Notes: generated by a model from the sequence alone, not told the origin. A stretch of DNA of 64,000 nt from [Clostridium] aerotolerans DSM 5434 (GCF_000687555.1 NZ_JHWJ01000009.1:62001-126000); one strand, 5' to 3'. Positions 1 through 8,532 are shown, numbered from the stretch's first letter. Translations and numbers: made by a program.

Positions 1-633
1 TCCAGGCAGAACGGACTGATCATCTTTGCCGATGAGATTTATGACAGACTGGTGCTTGATGAAGAGGAGCACGTATCCATCGCATCCCTTGCACCGGACC
101 TTTTGACCATTACCTTTAACGGTCTGTCAAAATCGCATCTAATCGCTGGTTACCGCTGCGGCTGGATGTGCCTGTGCGGGGATAAATCCTTTGCTAAGGG
201 ATATGTGGAAGGAATCAATCTCTTATCCTCCATGCGGTTATGCTCCAATGTTCCTGCCCAATCCGTCATCAGTGCTGCCCTTGACATGGAAGAGGAGACA
301 AAACAGCTTCTTGTACCAGGGGGAAGGGTCTACGATCAGAGAGAGTACATATACCACGCATTGAATGCGATTCCGGGAATCTCTGTGGTAAAGCCGAAGG
401 CTGCCTTTTATATGTTCCCCAAAATCGATACGAAACGGTTCCAGATTGAGGATGACGAAAGGTTTGTTTTAGACTTCTTAAAGGAGAAGCAGATACTTCT
501 GACCCATGGCGGCGGCTTTCATTGGGAAACGCCGGATCATTTCCGGGTGGTCTATCTGCCGGAGATCAATCAGCTGAAAACTGCCTGTGAAAAGCTGTCT
601 GATTTCCTGTCTTATTACAAGCAGAAACACTGA
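1..633 (+). CDS. PLP-dependent class I/II aminotransferase, C-terminal part (5' end outside window)
   Basis: The frame is open from base 1, so the gene begins upstream and only about 210 C-terminal residues are present. The sequence begins in the core of a fold-type I aminotransferase: FADEIYD carries the Asp that pairs with the PLP pyridine nitrogen and the Tyr that contacts its O3'. GLSKSHLIAGYRCGW carries the Schiff-base lysine. The segment EGINLLSSMRLCSNVPAQ resembles the AlaA-type alanine aminotransferase group, so alanine-pyruvate-glutamate transamination in the cytoplasm is the likely role, though substrate is not fixed by what is visible. The stop is 20 bases before the MFS gene, suggesting co-transcription. 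Confidence 0.85.
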   Translation, partial: SRQNGLIIFADEIYDRLVLDEEEHVSIASLAPDLLTITFNGLSKSHLIAGYRCGWMCLCGDKSFAKGYVEGINLLSSMRLCSNVPAQSVISAALDMEEETKQLLVPGGRVYDQREYIYHALNAIPGISVVKPKAAFYMFPKIDTKRFQIEDDERFVLDFLKEKQILLTHGGGFHWETPDHFRVVYLPEINQLKTACEKLSDFLSYYKQKH

Positions 634-653
634 TACAGGCAAATGGAGGGGCT

Positions 654-1793
654 ATGAGGTATGGAAAATTAGCAGTGCCGGTCATGTTAGTATCTCTGCC
701 GGTGATTATGTTTGAAGGTCTTTTTCCGCTTTACACAGAACAGCTGGGTTACTCAACGTTTCAAATGACCATTTTTTATTCTGCCTTCGCTCTGGCAGGG
801 CTTTTGATGAGGCTTTTCATGGGAAAGCTTTCTGATAAGTATACCAGGCGAAGCGTGTTCCTTTTATCGGTCTTATTCTATGCAGCTGCATATGTTTCCC
901 TGTCCGGAGCGGTATCCATGCCTCATATAATGGCTGCAAGATTCATTCAGGGAGCCGCGGGCATTTTACTCACCCTTTCCGTGGTTGGTGTCATCACCGA
1001 TGAAAATGATAAGTTCGCCCAGACCATGGGCCGGTTTGACAGTAACCGGAATCTGGGGGGAATGATGGGGGTAGGGCTTTGCTTTCTTATTTTCACCAAT
1101 TACGATTTGCTCTCAGGCTGGAACGTATTCTTCCTTTGTTGTTTTGCGGCTTCCATGACTGCATATTTATATAGCCTTGTGAAAGTCAGAAAACAGGAAA
1201 AAGCGAACGCTCCCCAGAAGGCTAACGTTGTATTTTCGGGTGAAAAGAAGAAGCTATGGATATTTAACCTGTTTTTCTGCCTCTTTGCAAGCATGACCGG
1301 AGTTTTGTTGATTCCATATGTGGCGGCAGCTTTTAACTTAGGAATGGAATCCCTTTTATCTGTTTTCATGGTTCCCATGGTTGTTTCTTCCTTTGCAGGG
1401 CCTCATCTTGGAAGGCTGGGAGATACCTTTGGCTATCGAAGGGTCATGACTTTATCTGCTTTTTTATTAGCCCTTATCGCTGTTTTGATTCCCATGTTTC
1501 ACACTCCTGACAGCTTTACCATCATCTGGACCTTTTATGTATTATCCATCTCTACGCTGGACTATTCCATGGATGCTTTGTTTGTTCAGGGAATAGAGGA
1601 ACATGTAATAGGAGATTATTATGGAAAGTATGCCTTTGGCTCCAACATTGGTCATATTCTGGGACCATTGGCGGGAGGATACTTATTTGACCATCTGGGA
1701 ATCAGTACTCCATATATTACCTTTGGTGTGTGCATGTTATTCTTTGGAGTGGCGTGTATCCGGTATATGCCAAAAGAAAACAGAACTTTATAA
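654..1793 (+). CDS. MFS transporter
   Basis: A 379-residue polytopic membrane protein with about 12 hydrophobic segments split in two halves by a basic linker (KVRKQEKANAPQK, about residues 177-190), the standard major facilitator layout. The loop between segments 2 and 3 has the typical MFS signature (GKLSDKYTRR, about 58-67), repeated degenerately in the second half (GRLGDTFGYRR). It starts at an ATG preceded by GGAGGGG. Substrate cannot be read from sequence. It follows the aminotransferase by 20 bases, so it could export or import a related amino acid or drug. A terminator-like hairpin follows at 1827. Confidence 0.85.
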   Translation: MRYGKLAVPVMLVSLPVIMFEGLFPLYTEQLGYSTFQMTIFYSAFALAGLLMRLFMGKLSDKYTRRSVFLLSVLFYAAAYVSLSGAVSMPHIMAARFIQGAAGILLTLSVVGVITDENDKFAQTMGRFDSNRNLGGMMGVGLCFLIFTNYDLLSGWNVFFLCCFAASMTAYLYSLVKVRKQEKANAPQKANVVFSGEKKKLWIFNLFFCLFASMTGVLLIPYVAAAFNLGMESLLSVFMVPMVVSSFAGPHLGRLGDTFGYRRVMTLSAFLLALIAVLIPMFHTPDSFTIIWTFYVLSISTLDYSMDALFVQGIEEHVIGDYYGKYAFGSNIGHILGPLAGGYLFDHLGISTPYITFGVCMLFFGVACIRYMPKENRTL

Positions 1794-1826
1794 TCTTTGA
1801 GTGTTTTAACGCGATTAAAATAATAT

Positions 1827-1873
1827 GCCTCATGAACCAGCATCAGATATCTGTTGGTCCATGGGGCTTTTTT
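1827..1873 (+). terminator. Rho-independent terminator after MFS gene
   Basis: GCCTCATGAACCA pairs with TGGTCCATGGGGC (G-U pairs allowed) and is followed by a run of six T. It ends the aminotransferase-MFS transcript. Confidence 0.75.
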
Positions 1874-1947
1874 AAACCGTTTTAGTGAGATATGGGAAAA
1901 AGATACGAACAATATAAAAAAACCAACTTAATTAATAAAAAAGTAAA

Positions 1948-1976
1948 CATACATACATGGTATTATTTGTTATAAT
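1948..1976 (+). promoter_or_regulatory. Candidate promoter of GH43 gene
   Basis: TATAAT at 1971-1976 is preceded by TGT, making an extended -10 (TGTTATAAT). The -35 position (CATACA) is weak. This is the best promoter match upstream of the GH43 gene and implies a leader of about 195 bases. Confidence 0.45.
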
Positions 1977-2179
1977 AAAGAAAATAAGTGGAGTTTACAG
2001 TGAAAAAGGGAAGGCGTATGGCAATGTTGGGGATAGAAAGGAGGGCAGAGGCTGATACCCCTGATGATATATGATTTCTGGAATGGAATGGAATGAAATG
2101 GAGAGGAGGGAGAAAAAAACAAATTTTCAATTATTTTAAAGATAACCTTTGATCATGTTAGAAAAAATGGAGGGTGTTT

Positions 2180-3553
2180 ATGAGTAAATTATGGAAGCTT
2201 TTAGGCTCAATGCTTGTTTTATTAACGTGTTTTCCTTTTGTAAGCTATGGGGATAATCCCATAATTACTGATGTCTTTACCGCAGATCCGGCAACACTGG
2301 TGTACGATGGAACCTGCTATGTATACGTTGGGCACGACGAGAATGATGCGCCCAATACTGGATACAAAATGGTGGACTGGAAGGTCTATTCCTCTACCGA
2401 TATGATAAATTGGACGGATAGGGGAACCGCTCTTACCACCAAGACCTTCAGCTGGTCAGGCGGAGATGCCAATGCAGCCCAGTGCATCTATAGGAACGGA
2501 AAGTTTTACTGGTATGTCAGCACCCATGACAAAACCAACCCTGGAGTTGCTATCGGCGTTGCGGTATCCGACAGCCCCACAGGTCCTTTTAAAGATGCCT
2601 TGGGGCGTGCTCTCATTACCAATGATATGACTAAATATGCGTCTCACTCATGGGATGATCTGGACCCTACCGTATTTATCGACGATGATGGACAGGCATA
2701 TTTATACTGGGGAAACAAAGCCTGCTATTGGGTTAAGCTCAATGATGATATGATTAGCTTAAAGGGAGCAATTACAGCCATTCCAATCACAAAAGAAGCC
2801 TTTGGACCAGGATTTGAGGAGGCCCCCTGGCTGTATAAGAGAAATGGTTTATACTATCTTTTATATGCTTCCGGTTTTCCAGAGAGCATCGCATATTCTA
2901 CCAGCAGCAGTCCTGCCGGGCCATGGACTTACCGTGGGATTATTATGAAACCGACTCCTACTAGCACTACCATTCATCCGGCAATTGTAGATTATAAGGG
3001 AGCTTCTTACTTTTTATACCACAATGGATCATTGCCCGGAGGCGGGAGCTATAAGCGTTCTGTCTGTATAGAGAAGTTTCAATATAATTCTGATGGAACC
3101 ATACCCTTAATTACAGATACAACCACAGGCCTAAATGGGACCATGAATCGTATCAAATCCTATAATTTCCAAAATATGTACTGGAGAAATACAAACTTTA
3201 ACGTGAAAATAGAAGCAAACGTAACCCCGGCGACCGACCAATTCTGGCAGGTGGTACCTGGACTGGCAGATTCTACGGATGGCAATGTATCCTTCCGCTC
3301 TGTTTACTATCCTGGATATTACTTAAGACAGAATAACAATGAACTGAAGCTGGAGAAACATGACGGCAGCACAAAGTTTTCAAAAGATGCCACCTTTAAG
3401 AAGGTTCCTGGTCTAAAAGATTCCGGATGGTCCTCCTTCCAGTCCTTTGCTGCACCTGATTTATATATCAGGCATAGTAATTACACCTTGAGGATGAGTG
3501 CCATAAGTACGGATCTGGACCGACAGGATGCTACCTTTGGAATCGGTAAGTAA
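2180..3553 (+). CDS. Secreted GH43 glycosidase with C-terminal AbfB/CBM42 module
   Basis: A 457-residue exported enzyme. An upstream in-frame GTG (2174) lies inside the ribosome binding site GGAGGG, so the ATG at 2180 is preferred; it gives a signal peptide (MSKLWK, then a hydrophobic stretch to about residue 24). The GH43 five-bladed propeller domain covers about 28-300. DPATLVYDG holds the likely catalytic base Asp, DPTVFIDDDG the pKa-modulating Asp and GFEEAPWLY the general acid Glu. Residues of about 325-455 (YWRNTNFNVKIE, YYLRQNNNELKLE, YIRHSNYTLRM) form a beta-trefoil of the AbfB type that binds arabinose side chains. The probable role is alpha-L-arabinofuranosidase or beta-xylosidase action on arabinoxylan or arabinan outside the cell. 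It is monocistronic, with the element at 3593-3748 acting as its end. Confidence 0.85.
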   Translation: MSKLWKLLGSMLVLLTCFPFVSYGDNPIITDVFTADPATLVYDGTCYVYVGHDENDAPNTGYKMVDWKVYSSTDMINWTDRGTALTTKTFSWSGGDANAAQCIYRNGKFYWYVSTHDKTNPGVAIGVAVSDSPTGPFKDALGRALITNDMTKYASHSWDDLDPTVFIDDDGQAYLYWGNKACYWVKLNDDMISLKGAITAIPITKEAFGPGFEEAPWLYKRNGLYYLLYASGFPESIAYSTSSSPAGPWTYRGIIMKPTPTSTTIHPAIVDYKGASYFLYHNGSLPGGGSYKRSVCIEKFQYNSDGTIPLITDTTTGLNGTMNRIKSYNFQNMYWRNTNFNVKIEANVTPATDQFWQVVPGLADSTDGNVSFRSVYYPGYYLRQNNNELKLEKHDGSTKFSKDATFKKVPGLKDSGWSSFQSFAAPDLYIRHSNYTLRMSAISTDLDRQDATFGIGK

Positions 3554-3592
3554 ATTGAAGGGAATGCAGGTGCTGGAATAAGAGGAAGAATT

Positions 3593-3748
3593 AAAAAGCC
3601 TTGTCATTGAATAAAAAATAGAGGGTGTTGTAAAATGAAGATTTCATATAAGACAGGGTTGTTAATCAAACAGCCAATTATTATATCTTGATGATGTTTA
3701 TCATTTTGCAACACCCTCATATCGAATAATCAATTACAAGGCTTTTTT
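3593..3748. terminator. Bidirectional terminator stem interrupted by an inverted-repeat element
   Basis: AAAAAGCCTTGTCATTGA (3593-3610) is nearly perfectly repeated in inverse as TCAATTACAAGGCTTTTT (3730-3747). The arms lie between two convergent genes and carry A/T runs on both outer sides, as expected for a terminator working on both strands. The arms are 119 bases apart because a second inverted-repeat element (3621-3718) lies in the loop. Confidence 0.6.
3621..3718. mobile_element. MITE-like element of about 98 bp with 18 bp terminal inverted repeats
   Basis: The left end GAGGGTGTTGTAAAATGA and right end TCATTTTGCAACACCCTC are inverse copies with one mismatch. The 62-base interior has no coding capacity. 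ATA is found on both flanks (AATA before, ATAT after), which could be a short target duplication or chance. Ends of the form GGGTGTTGCAAAA resemble tips of some IS families, from memory only. It could instead be a paired RNA structure evolved in place. Confidence 0.45.
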
Positions 3749-3780
3749 CCTCTGACAGGGATAAGCGAAAGAAGCGGAAG

Positions 3781-4413
3781 TTACTTGTGATACGCTTTGT
3801 TTAATGCATCCAGGATATAATCAGGGCTTTGAGCACCAGATATTACATATTTGCCGTCAATGATAAAGTGAGGGATGCTGTTAATTCCAAGTTTTACGGC
3901 TTCTTCTTCGTCTCTTTGTACCTGAGCGGATAGGGTTCCATTCTCATACTGGGATTGGAAGTGGGTTAAATCCACGCCCAGGTCTTTGGTAAGCTGAAAG
4001 AGAACATCCTTATCTTCTAAGTGGAGTCCCTGAGTGAAGACCCCTTTAAACAGACGGCGGATGAGTTCCAGATTCTTTCCCTGACCAGCAGCATAGTGTG
4101 CCAATTCATGGGCCAGTCTCGTACGTTCCACTTGAAACAAATCAAAGCGGATATTAAGACCCACCTGTCTGCCTGCTTCTGTAATGCTGTCATTGTTGGC
4201 TTTTGCCTGGGCATAGCTGACATGATACTTATCTGCAATAATCTGGTTAATGTCTTTGCCCTTGGTGGAATCAGATGACATATTGAGTTCAAAGCTTTTA
4301 AAAATCAGTTCCACCTCATCACGGTGTTCAAATTTTTCCAGTGCAAGTTCCAGTTTCCGTTCTCCCAGATAGCAGTACGGGCAGACGAAATCAAACCATA
4401 GTTCAATTCTCAT
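3781..4413 (-). CDS. DsbA family oxidoreductase (FrnE-like)
   Basis: A 210-residue cytoplasmic thioredoxin-fold protein without signal peptide. The N-terminus MRIELWFDFVCPYCYLGERK has a CPYC redox motif (Cys11, Cys14) in the DsbA/FrnE arrangement. The long helical insert follows, and the cis-Pro region near the C-terminus reads GINSIPHFIIDGKYVISGAQ. Family members are thiol-disulfide oxidoreductases or GST-kappa-like isomerases, often linked to oxidative or electrophile stress. It starts at ATG after AAAGGAG. It has its own consensus promoter (4493-4521) and a palindrome just downstream of it, so it is probably repressor-controlled. It shares a bidirectional terminator with the GH43 gene. Confidence 0.85.
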   Translation of the reverse strand: MRIELWFDFVCPYCYLGERKLELALEKFEHRDEVELIFKSFELNMSSDSTKGKDINQIIADKYHVSYAQAKANNDSITEAGRQVGLNIRFDLFQVERTRLAHELAHYAAGQGKNLELIRRLFKGVFTQGLHLEDKDVLFQLTKDLGVDLTHFQSQYENGTLSAQVQRDEEEAVKLGINSIPHFIIDGKYVISGAQSPDYILDALNKAYHK

Positions 4414-4462
4414 AAAACAAACTCCTTTCTATTCCATAGGAATGGAGTGACATTGTTTAAGT

Positions 4463-4479
4463 GTAACTAATATAATTAC
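4463..4479. promoter_or_regulatory. Candidate operator palindrome of the DsbA-like gene
   Basis: GTAACTAATATAATTAC is a near-palindrome placed 14 bases downstream of the -10 box of the minus-strand promoter, about +7 to +23 of the predicted transcript. That is a classical repressor position. Size and AT-rich form suit a MarR or HxlR regulator; the regulator is unknown. Confidence 0.4.
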
Positions 4480-4492
4480 AGTTGTTAATGTC

Positions 4493-4521
4493 ATTATAAA
4501 GTTCTATTAGAATTTTGTCAA
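4493..4521 (-). promoter_or_regulatory. Consensus sigma-A promoter of DsbA-like gene
   Basis: On the minus strand TTGACA (4521-4516), a 17-base spacer, then TATAAT (4498-4493): both hexamers match consensus exactly. It drives the DsbA-like gene starting at 4413. Confidence 0.8.
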
Positions 4522-4543
4522 TACTGGAAGCTTAAACTAGGGG

Positions 4544-5509
4544 TTACTCTTGTTTGGTCAGCTTTTTATAAGCAGCCAGGTCCTGGTTCCAGGACTCATA
4601 GGTTTTGTCCTTACGGTGATCGGTCAAAATGCCTTGCTTCGATAAATAAGAACCGATATAGCCTGATATTTTAACGCTGCCGAAGTAATTCGGATGGTCT
4701 CCCTCATCTCTGGTATCCTTACTCCAGTCCATAGGAACCTCAGAAGTCATAAGATTAAGATCAAGGAAGGTAAGTTGGTTCTTCTCTGCAAGGGAAACTG
4801 CGGTATTGTGCTTGCCTGGAGTCCAGTTCTTAGGGGTTGGTACAGAGTAAAGTACCAGTTGAATGTTCTCTTCCCTGCAAAGCTCAATAATTTTATTAAT
4901 ATACTCCATAGGCTGTTCTCCAATGGGATAAACGGAATCACTTTCCCTTATATAAGGTCCGCCTTTGTAGGGATTTATCACTGGCACATACTTAAAGCCC
5001 TTATAGGTGCTAATTGGTCCGTCAGCCGCCTTGTTTTTTAAATTTTTAAGCATGTTTAAGTGGAAATATTTCCAGTTGCTGTGGAATTTGTAAACAGGGA
5101 ACATATCCTTCATGTTCTCGTCTACCATATTATCCAGCGCACTCAGATATTCAAAATCCCTGTAAAATGCGTTTGTTTCCAGAAAAACAATTTTAGGGGA
5201 TTGCTTTTTTAAAACCTTCTCAAATAAGTAATAGGTATCCTGGAGCCGCTGTCCTGGTACTCCACAGTTATAACCTGTATAGCCGTAATCCTTCCAGATT
5301 TCCATGGGGGATATACTGGATACGGCTTCGCTGTCTCCGATAACCAGATAATCAATGGTATTATCATCCTCGCTGGTAATGCTGTTTGTTTTTTTATATA
5401 AACCGCTGTCCATGGTGTTGTTTGGAAGGATCAGATACGATAACCCATACAGCAAAATAAAAAGTCCAGATAGAAAAAGAACTATTTTGACCTTGTTATT
5501 GATTTTCAT
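4544..5509 (-). CDS. DltD/SGNH-hydrolase-like membrane-anchored protein
   Basis: A 321-residue protein, last gene of the dlt-like operon. A longer frame exists upstream, but it overlaps the MBOAT gene and lacks a binding site. The ATG at 5509 follows GAGGTGATGA and sits 11 bases after the MBOAT stop. One N-terminal membrane segment (about residues 6-27) leaves the catalytic part outside. The SGNH features are YLVIGDSEA (nucleophile Ser), an Asn in the NCGVPGQ block, and DEGDHPNYFG, which supplies the Asp-x-x-His pair. DltD acts with DltB to pass D-alanine to teichoic acid, so by analogy this protein finishes transfer of the operon's aminoacyl or amine group to a wall polymer. Substrate is unknown. 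Confidence 0.75.
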   Translation of the reverse strand: MKINNKVKIVLFLSGLFILLYGLSYLILPNNTMDSGLYKKTNSITSEDDNTIDYLVIGDSEAVSSISPMEIWKDYGYTGYNCGVPGQRLQDTYYLFEKVLKKQSPKIVFLETNAFYRDFEYLSALDNMVDENMKDMFPVYKFHSNWKYFHLNMLKNLKNKAADGPISTYKGFKYVPVINPYKGGPYIRESDSVYPIGEQPMEYINKIIELCREENIQLVLYSVPTPKNWTPGKHNTAVSLAEKNQLTFLDLNLMTSEVPMDWSKDTRDEGDHPNYFGSVKISGYIGSYLSKQGILTDHRKDKTYESWNQDLAAYKKLTKQE

Positions 5510-5520
5510 TTCATCACCTC

Positions 5521-7104
5521 TTAAAATCCGGCATAAATTAATTTCACCGGTAAATATCCCTCGCCGTAAGCACCAAAAATAAGCACCACAAGAATTGCGG
5601 CATAAAGAAAGGCAAAACGGGCGGGCATGCGCCATGCAGAAATCTCATCACGAATGGAAACTCCCCGCTCATGGATCACTCCCACAATAAGGACCGTAAG
5701 GAGGCCAAAGAATGCGGCATAGAAATCCTGAATGGATACCCCTAGCTTAAGGAGAGAACCGTCGGTAAGTACCGACCAGTTAAATCCGGTAAAAATGGAA
5801 GCGAACATCTGAAACCCTAAGGTTAAGTTTCCTGCATTAAAGAACAACTCGCCGGTAAATACAATTATAAGCAGCTTTATGGTCTGAAACACACGGTATG
5901 GAATGCCTTCCCTGTTCATGTGTAGGGCATTCGTCACTGTTACGACCCATGGTTCTAAAAGATTTTCAAGGAGTATGATGACTAAATAATACATTCCAAA
6001 AAAGATATAATGCCACCCGGTTCCATGCCAGAATCCATTAGCCAGCCAGACTCCAAACAGTGGGAGGGCGGAAGATAATACCTGCCCTAAGTGCTTTCCA
6101 AATCGTTCCCGTGATTTTTTTCCCAGCTTTTTCCCGAATTTCGTCAGAGAGATGGGATAAAATACGTAATCCTTTAACCAGGTACCAAGGGTAATGTGCC
6201 ACCGCCTCCAAAATTCAGATGCATTTTTTGCAAAAAAGGGCTGGCGGAAGTTTTCCGGTACAATAACCCCAAAGATTTCTCCGGTACCAATAGTCATATC
6301 AATACAGCCTGAAAAGTCAGCATAGAGCTGGAAGGTATATAAAACGGCGCCGATAATAATGGTAATGCCGCTGTAATTACCAGGTGTACTAAAGATATTG
6401 TCCACAAGAGGATTTAATCGGTCTGCGATCATAAGCTTTTTAAACAATCCCCAAAGAACTCTCTGCAGACCATAGGTGAGGTTCTTATAATCCAGAGGCT
6501 TTCCGATATAGAGAGAATCTGCTGTCTGATTGTATCGGCAGATGGGCCCTTCCATTAATGTGGGGAAGAAGGCGAGATAAAGGGCAAGCCGCTCTAAATT
6601 ATCATCAGGCTTGATTTTATCGTAATAAACATCAACCAGATAAGATACTGCCTGTAAGGTGTAAAATGAGATTCCAATGGGTACTACAAAATGCATGGCA
6701 GGCACAACTTCTTTGAAAGAAAAGATATGAAGTATGTCATTGATGTTCTTTACGAAAAAATTAGAGTATTTCAGTACAAGCAGAATGCCCAGCTGAAAAC
6801 CGATGGAAAGCCATAGAATGCGGCGGCGTTTCCTGGCATAGACTGCTTTCAGCGCCTTTTTGTCCTGGGAAGCCAAAAGCTCCCGTTCCCCCTCTGCTTT
6901 GCAATAGCCAAGCCACAATCCACCGTGATGGATGAGCAAAGTAGACAGCAGCAGGTATATGAGGAGCTTTCCGCTGATGGAATAAAAGAAGATATAGCTG
7001 GCCAGTAAAAGGACTTTTGAACGGTGGCGCTGGGGGCAGAAGTAGTATGCCGCCAGCACCAGGGGGAAAAATGCAAACAGGTAAAGGGGGGAAGTGTACG
7101 TCAT
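5521..7104 (-). CDS. MBOAT family acyltransferase (DltB/AlgI-like)
   Basis: A 527-residue integral membrane protein with roughly 10-12 hydrophobic segments. Family marks include YFCPQRHR near the N-terminus, EFWRRWHITLGTWLKDYVFYPI in the central re-entrant part, and ANGFWHGTGWHYIFFG containing the invariant catalytic His. DltB, AlgI and PatA proteins move acyl groups from a cytoplasmic donor through the membrane to an extracellular sugar polymer. Here the donor is presumably the carrier protein encoded just upstream (3-base gap), and the partner is the SGNH protein downstream. It is longer than typical DltB (about 400 residues) and closer in length to AlgI. Start ATG after AGAGGAATAAAAG. Confidence 0.88.
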   Translation of the reverse strand: MTYTSPLYLFAFFPLVLAAYYFCPQRHRSKVLLLASYIFFYSISGKLLIYLLLSTLLIHHGGLWLGYCKAEGERELLASQDKKALKAVYARKRRRILWLSIGFQLGILLVLKYSNFFVKNINDILHIFSFKEVVPAMHFVVPIGISFYTLQAVSYLVDVYYDKIKPDDNLERLALYLAFFPTLMEGPICRYNQTADSLYIGKPLDYKNLTYGLQRVLWGLFKKLMIADRLNPLVDNIFSTPGNYSGITIIIGAVLYTFQLYADFSGCIDMTIGTGEIFGVIVPENFRQPFFAKNASEFWRRWHITLGTWLKDYVFYPISLTKFGKKLGKKSRERFGKHLGQVLSSALPLFGVWLANGFWHGTGWHYIFFGMYYLVIILLENLLEPWVVTVTNALHMNREGIPYRVFQTIKLLIIVFTGELFFNAGNLTLGFQMFASIFTGFNWSVLTDGSLLKLGVSIQDFYAAFFGLLTVLIVGVIHERGVSIRDEISAWRMPARFAFLYAAILVVLIFGAYGEGYLPVKLIYAGF

Positions 7105-7107
7105 CTT

Positions 7108-7335
7108 TTATTCCTCTTTCAGACGGGTGATCATACTCCAGATTGCATCTGCGGAATTAAAGTTTGCAGGGATCATTTCACCAGGGGTGATTTCAATATC
7201 AAAGGCCTCTTCTAATTCAGGAATGAGAGAGAGGATGGAAAAAGAATCTAACAGTCCTCCGTCAATGAGCTTTGTCTCTGTTTCATAATCAATGCCTGGG
7301 TTAATACCATTTAAAATTTCAAATAACTGTTCCAT
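7108..7335 (-). CDS. Acyl/aminoacyl carrier protein (DltC-like)
   Basis: A 75-residue acidic carrier protein. GGLLDSFSIL contains the DS motif where Ser31 would carry phosphopantetheine. Length matches DltC and other stand-alone carriers. It starts at ATG after AAAGGAG, with the binding site overlapping the end of the decarboxylase gene (12-base gap), and is followed 3 bases later by the MBOAT gene. It should be loaded by the adenylation enzyme of this operon and be the donor for the MBOAT protein. Whether the decarboxylase acts on free or carrier-bound substrate is open. Confidence 0.88.
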   Translation of the reverse strand: MEQLFEILNGINPGIDYETETKLIDGGLLDSFSILSLIPELEEAFDIEITPGEMIPANFNSADAIWSMITRLKEE

Positions 7336-7347
7336 ACTTGTTCTCCT

Positions 7348-8532
7348 TTATGATTGAAAATAATTGAATAAATTGGTTGGTGTGGCTGGCCTTGCCTCTA
7401 TATACTGGTCCTTCTGTGAATAGAGAAGAACGGTGGGTAAATCCCGGCTTAAGAATAAGGACATTCCTTCTGTGACAGAATAGGCGCCTGTTTTTTCAAA
7501 TGCCAGATAATCCCCAGTCTTTAAGCCTGTAAGAGGATACTGCTTGACAAGCATGTCGTTTACCGTACAAAGAGATCCGCAGATGGTCCATTCTCTTGTT
7601 TCCCCATCCTTTTCTCCCAGATGCTTTATGAACGGCTTTTTCATAGCAAGCATCTGTCCGTAATAATTCACCTGATGACAGCCGCCGTCGACGATGCAAT
7701 AGGATTGGCCCTTGTTTGTTTTCATATCCACTACTTTTGTCACATAAGAACCGCAGCAGGCGGCCATAAAGCGACCCATTTCCAGGGTGACGACTCCTCC
7801 AAAGGTCATTTCCTCAATGGCCTTTGATAGCTGATGGAGCATTTCATCTTCCTGATTTTCTTCCTCTTCAAAGTAACAGACGGGGAGTCCGGGGCCATAT
7901 TCGATTTTCTTAACAATAAAGCCGTATTTTTCTTTCCATGCGTCGCAAAGACCATCTAGTCTTGAAAGCTCTTTGAAAAGCTTGGAGGAAGATTTTTTCT
8001 GAGTACCGGAAAAATACTGGATTCCTTCGATGGTAACCCACTCATAAGGCCCTTTCCCTATGAGTTCCTCTAAAAGCTCCTCATCCATTCCAAACTGGTT
8101 TCCGCTGGTAAGTCTTAACAGCACATTCACATGGGCCTGGTATTTTTCTGCACAGGCTGTAATCATCTGCCAGTGGGAGAGGGATTCTACGGTATAGGTA
8201 ATGCTTTCACCAAAGGTTTTCACGGCATGGTCTACGTCTGAAATATTCTTATGAACACCGGACATGACGATTTTTTCCCCGGGGACATTGGCTCTTTCGC
8301 AGATAGAGAATTCTCCGGGAGAGCAGACCTCAAAGAAATCCACCTGATCCACCAGGCTTTTTATGAGAAATGGATTGGCCTTCATGGCATAGCACAGTTC
8401 CACCTGATTGCCAAGGATTCCTCTTATTTTTTGAATCTGTCCGGCCAGAGTATCCAAATCAAACAAATAGAGAGGCGTCTGATAAGTGCGGACAGCATTG
8501 GTTAAGGTTGTGTTGTTGATTGAATTTTTCAT
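7348..8532 (-). CDS. Fold-type III PLP decarboxylase (LysA/BtrK-like)
   Basis: A 394-residue member of the alanine-racemase-fold (group IV) decarboxylases such as diaminopimelate, ornithine and carboxynorspermidine decarboxylase. YAMKANP carries the PLP lysine (Lys51), EYGPGLPV is the phosphate-binding glycine block, ICGSLCTVND the catalytic Cys loop, and GAYSVTEG near the C-terminus the active-site Tyr. The ATG at 8532 overlaps the adenylation gene stop as ATGA and follows GGAG at a good distance; the GTG two codons earlier is too close. No lysine genes are nearby, so a housekeeping LysA role is unlikely. In butirosin synthesis the related BtrK decarboxylates a carrier-bound glutamate, so action on a carrier-bound or free amino acid of this operon is plausible. 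Confidence 0.85.
   Translation of the reverse strand: MKNSINNTTLTNAVRTYQTPLYLFDLDTLAGQIQKIRGILGNQVELCYAMKANPFLIKSLVDQVDFFEVCSPGEFSICERANVPGEKIVMSGVHKNISDVDHAVKTFGESITYTVESLSHWQMITACAEKYQAHVNVLLRLTSGNQFGMDEELLEELIGKGPYEWVTIEGIQYFSGTQKKSSSKLFKELSRLDGLCDAWKEKYGFIVKKIEYGPGLPVCYFEEEENQEDEMLHQLSKAIEEMTFGGVVTLEMGRFMAACCGSYVTKVVDMKTNKGQSYCIVDGGCHQVNYYGQMLAMKKPFIKHLGEKDGETREWTICGSLCTVNDMLVKQYPLTGLKTGDYLAFEKTGAYSVTEGMSLFLSRDLPTVLLYSQKDQYIEARPATPTNLFNYFQS

Larger units (their letters stand above)
1794..2179 (+). other. Intergenic region with terminator, candidate promoter and long leader of the GH43 gene
   Basis: This 386-base gap holds the terminator of the upstream pair, a candidate extended -10 promoter near 1961-1976 and then about 200 bases of leader before the GH43 start. 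The leader is purine-rich and includes three GGAAT units in a row from 2080, followed by degenerate copies. A potential 18-codon frame (2018-2074), starting with ATG just after GGGAAGG, could be a leader peptide, but nothing else supports it. No riboswitch was recognised. Confidence 0.5.
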
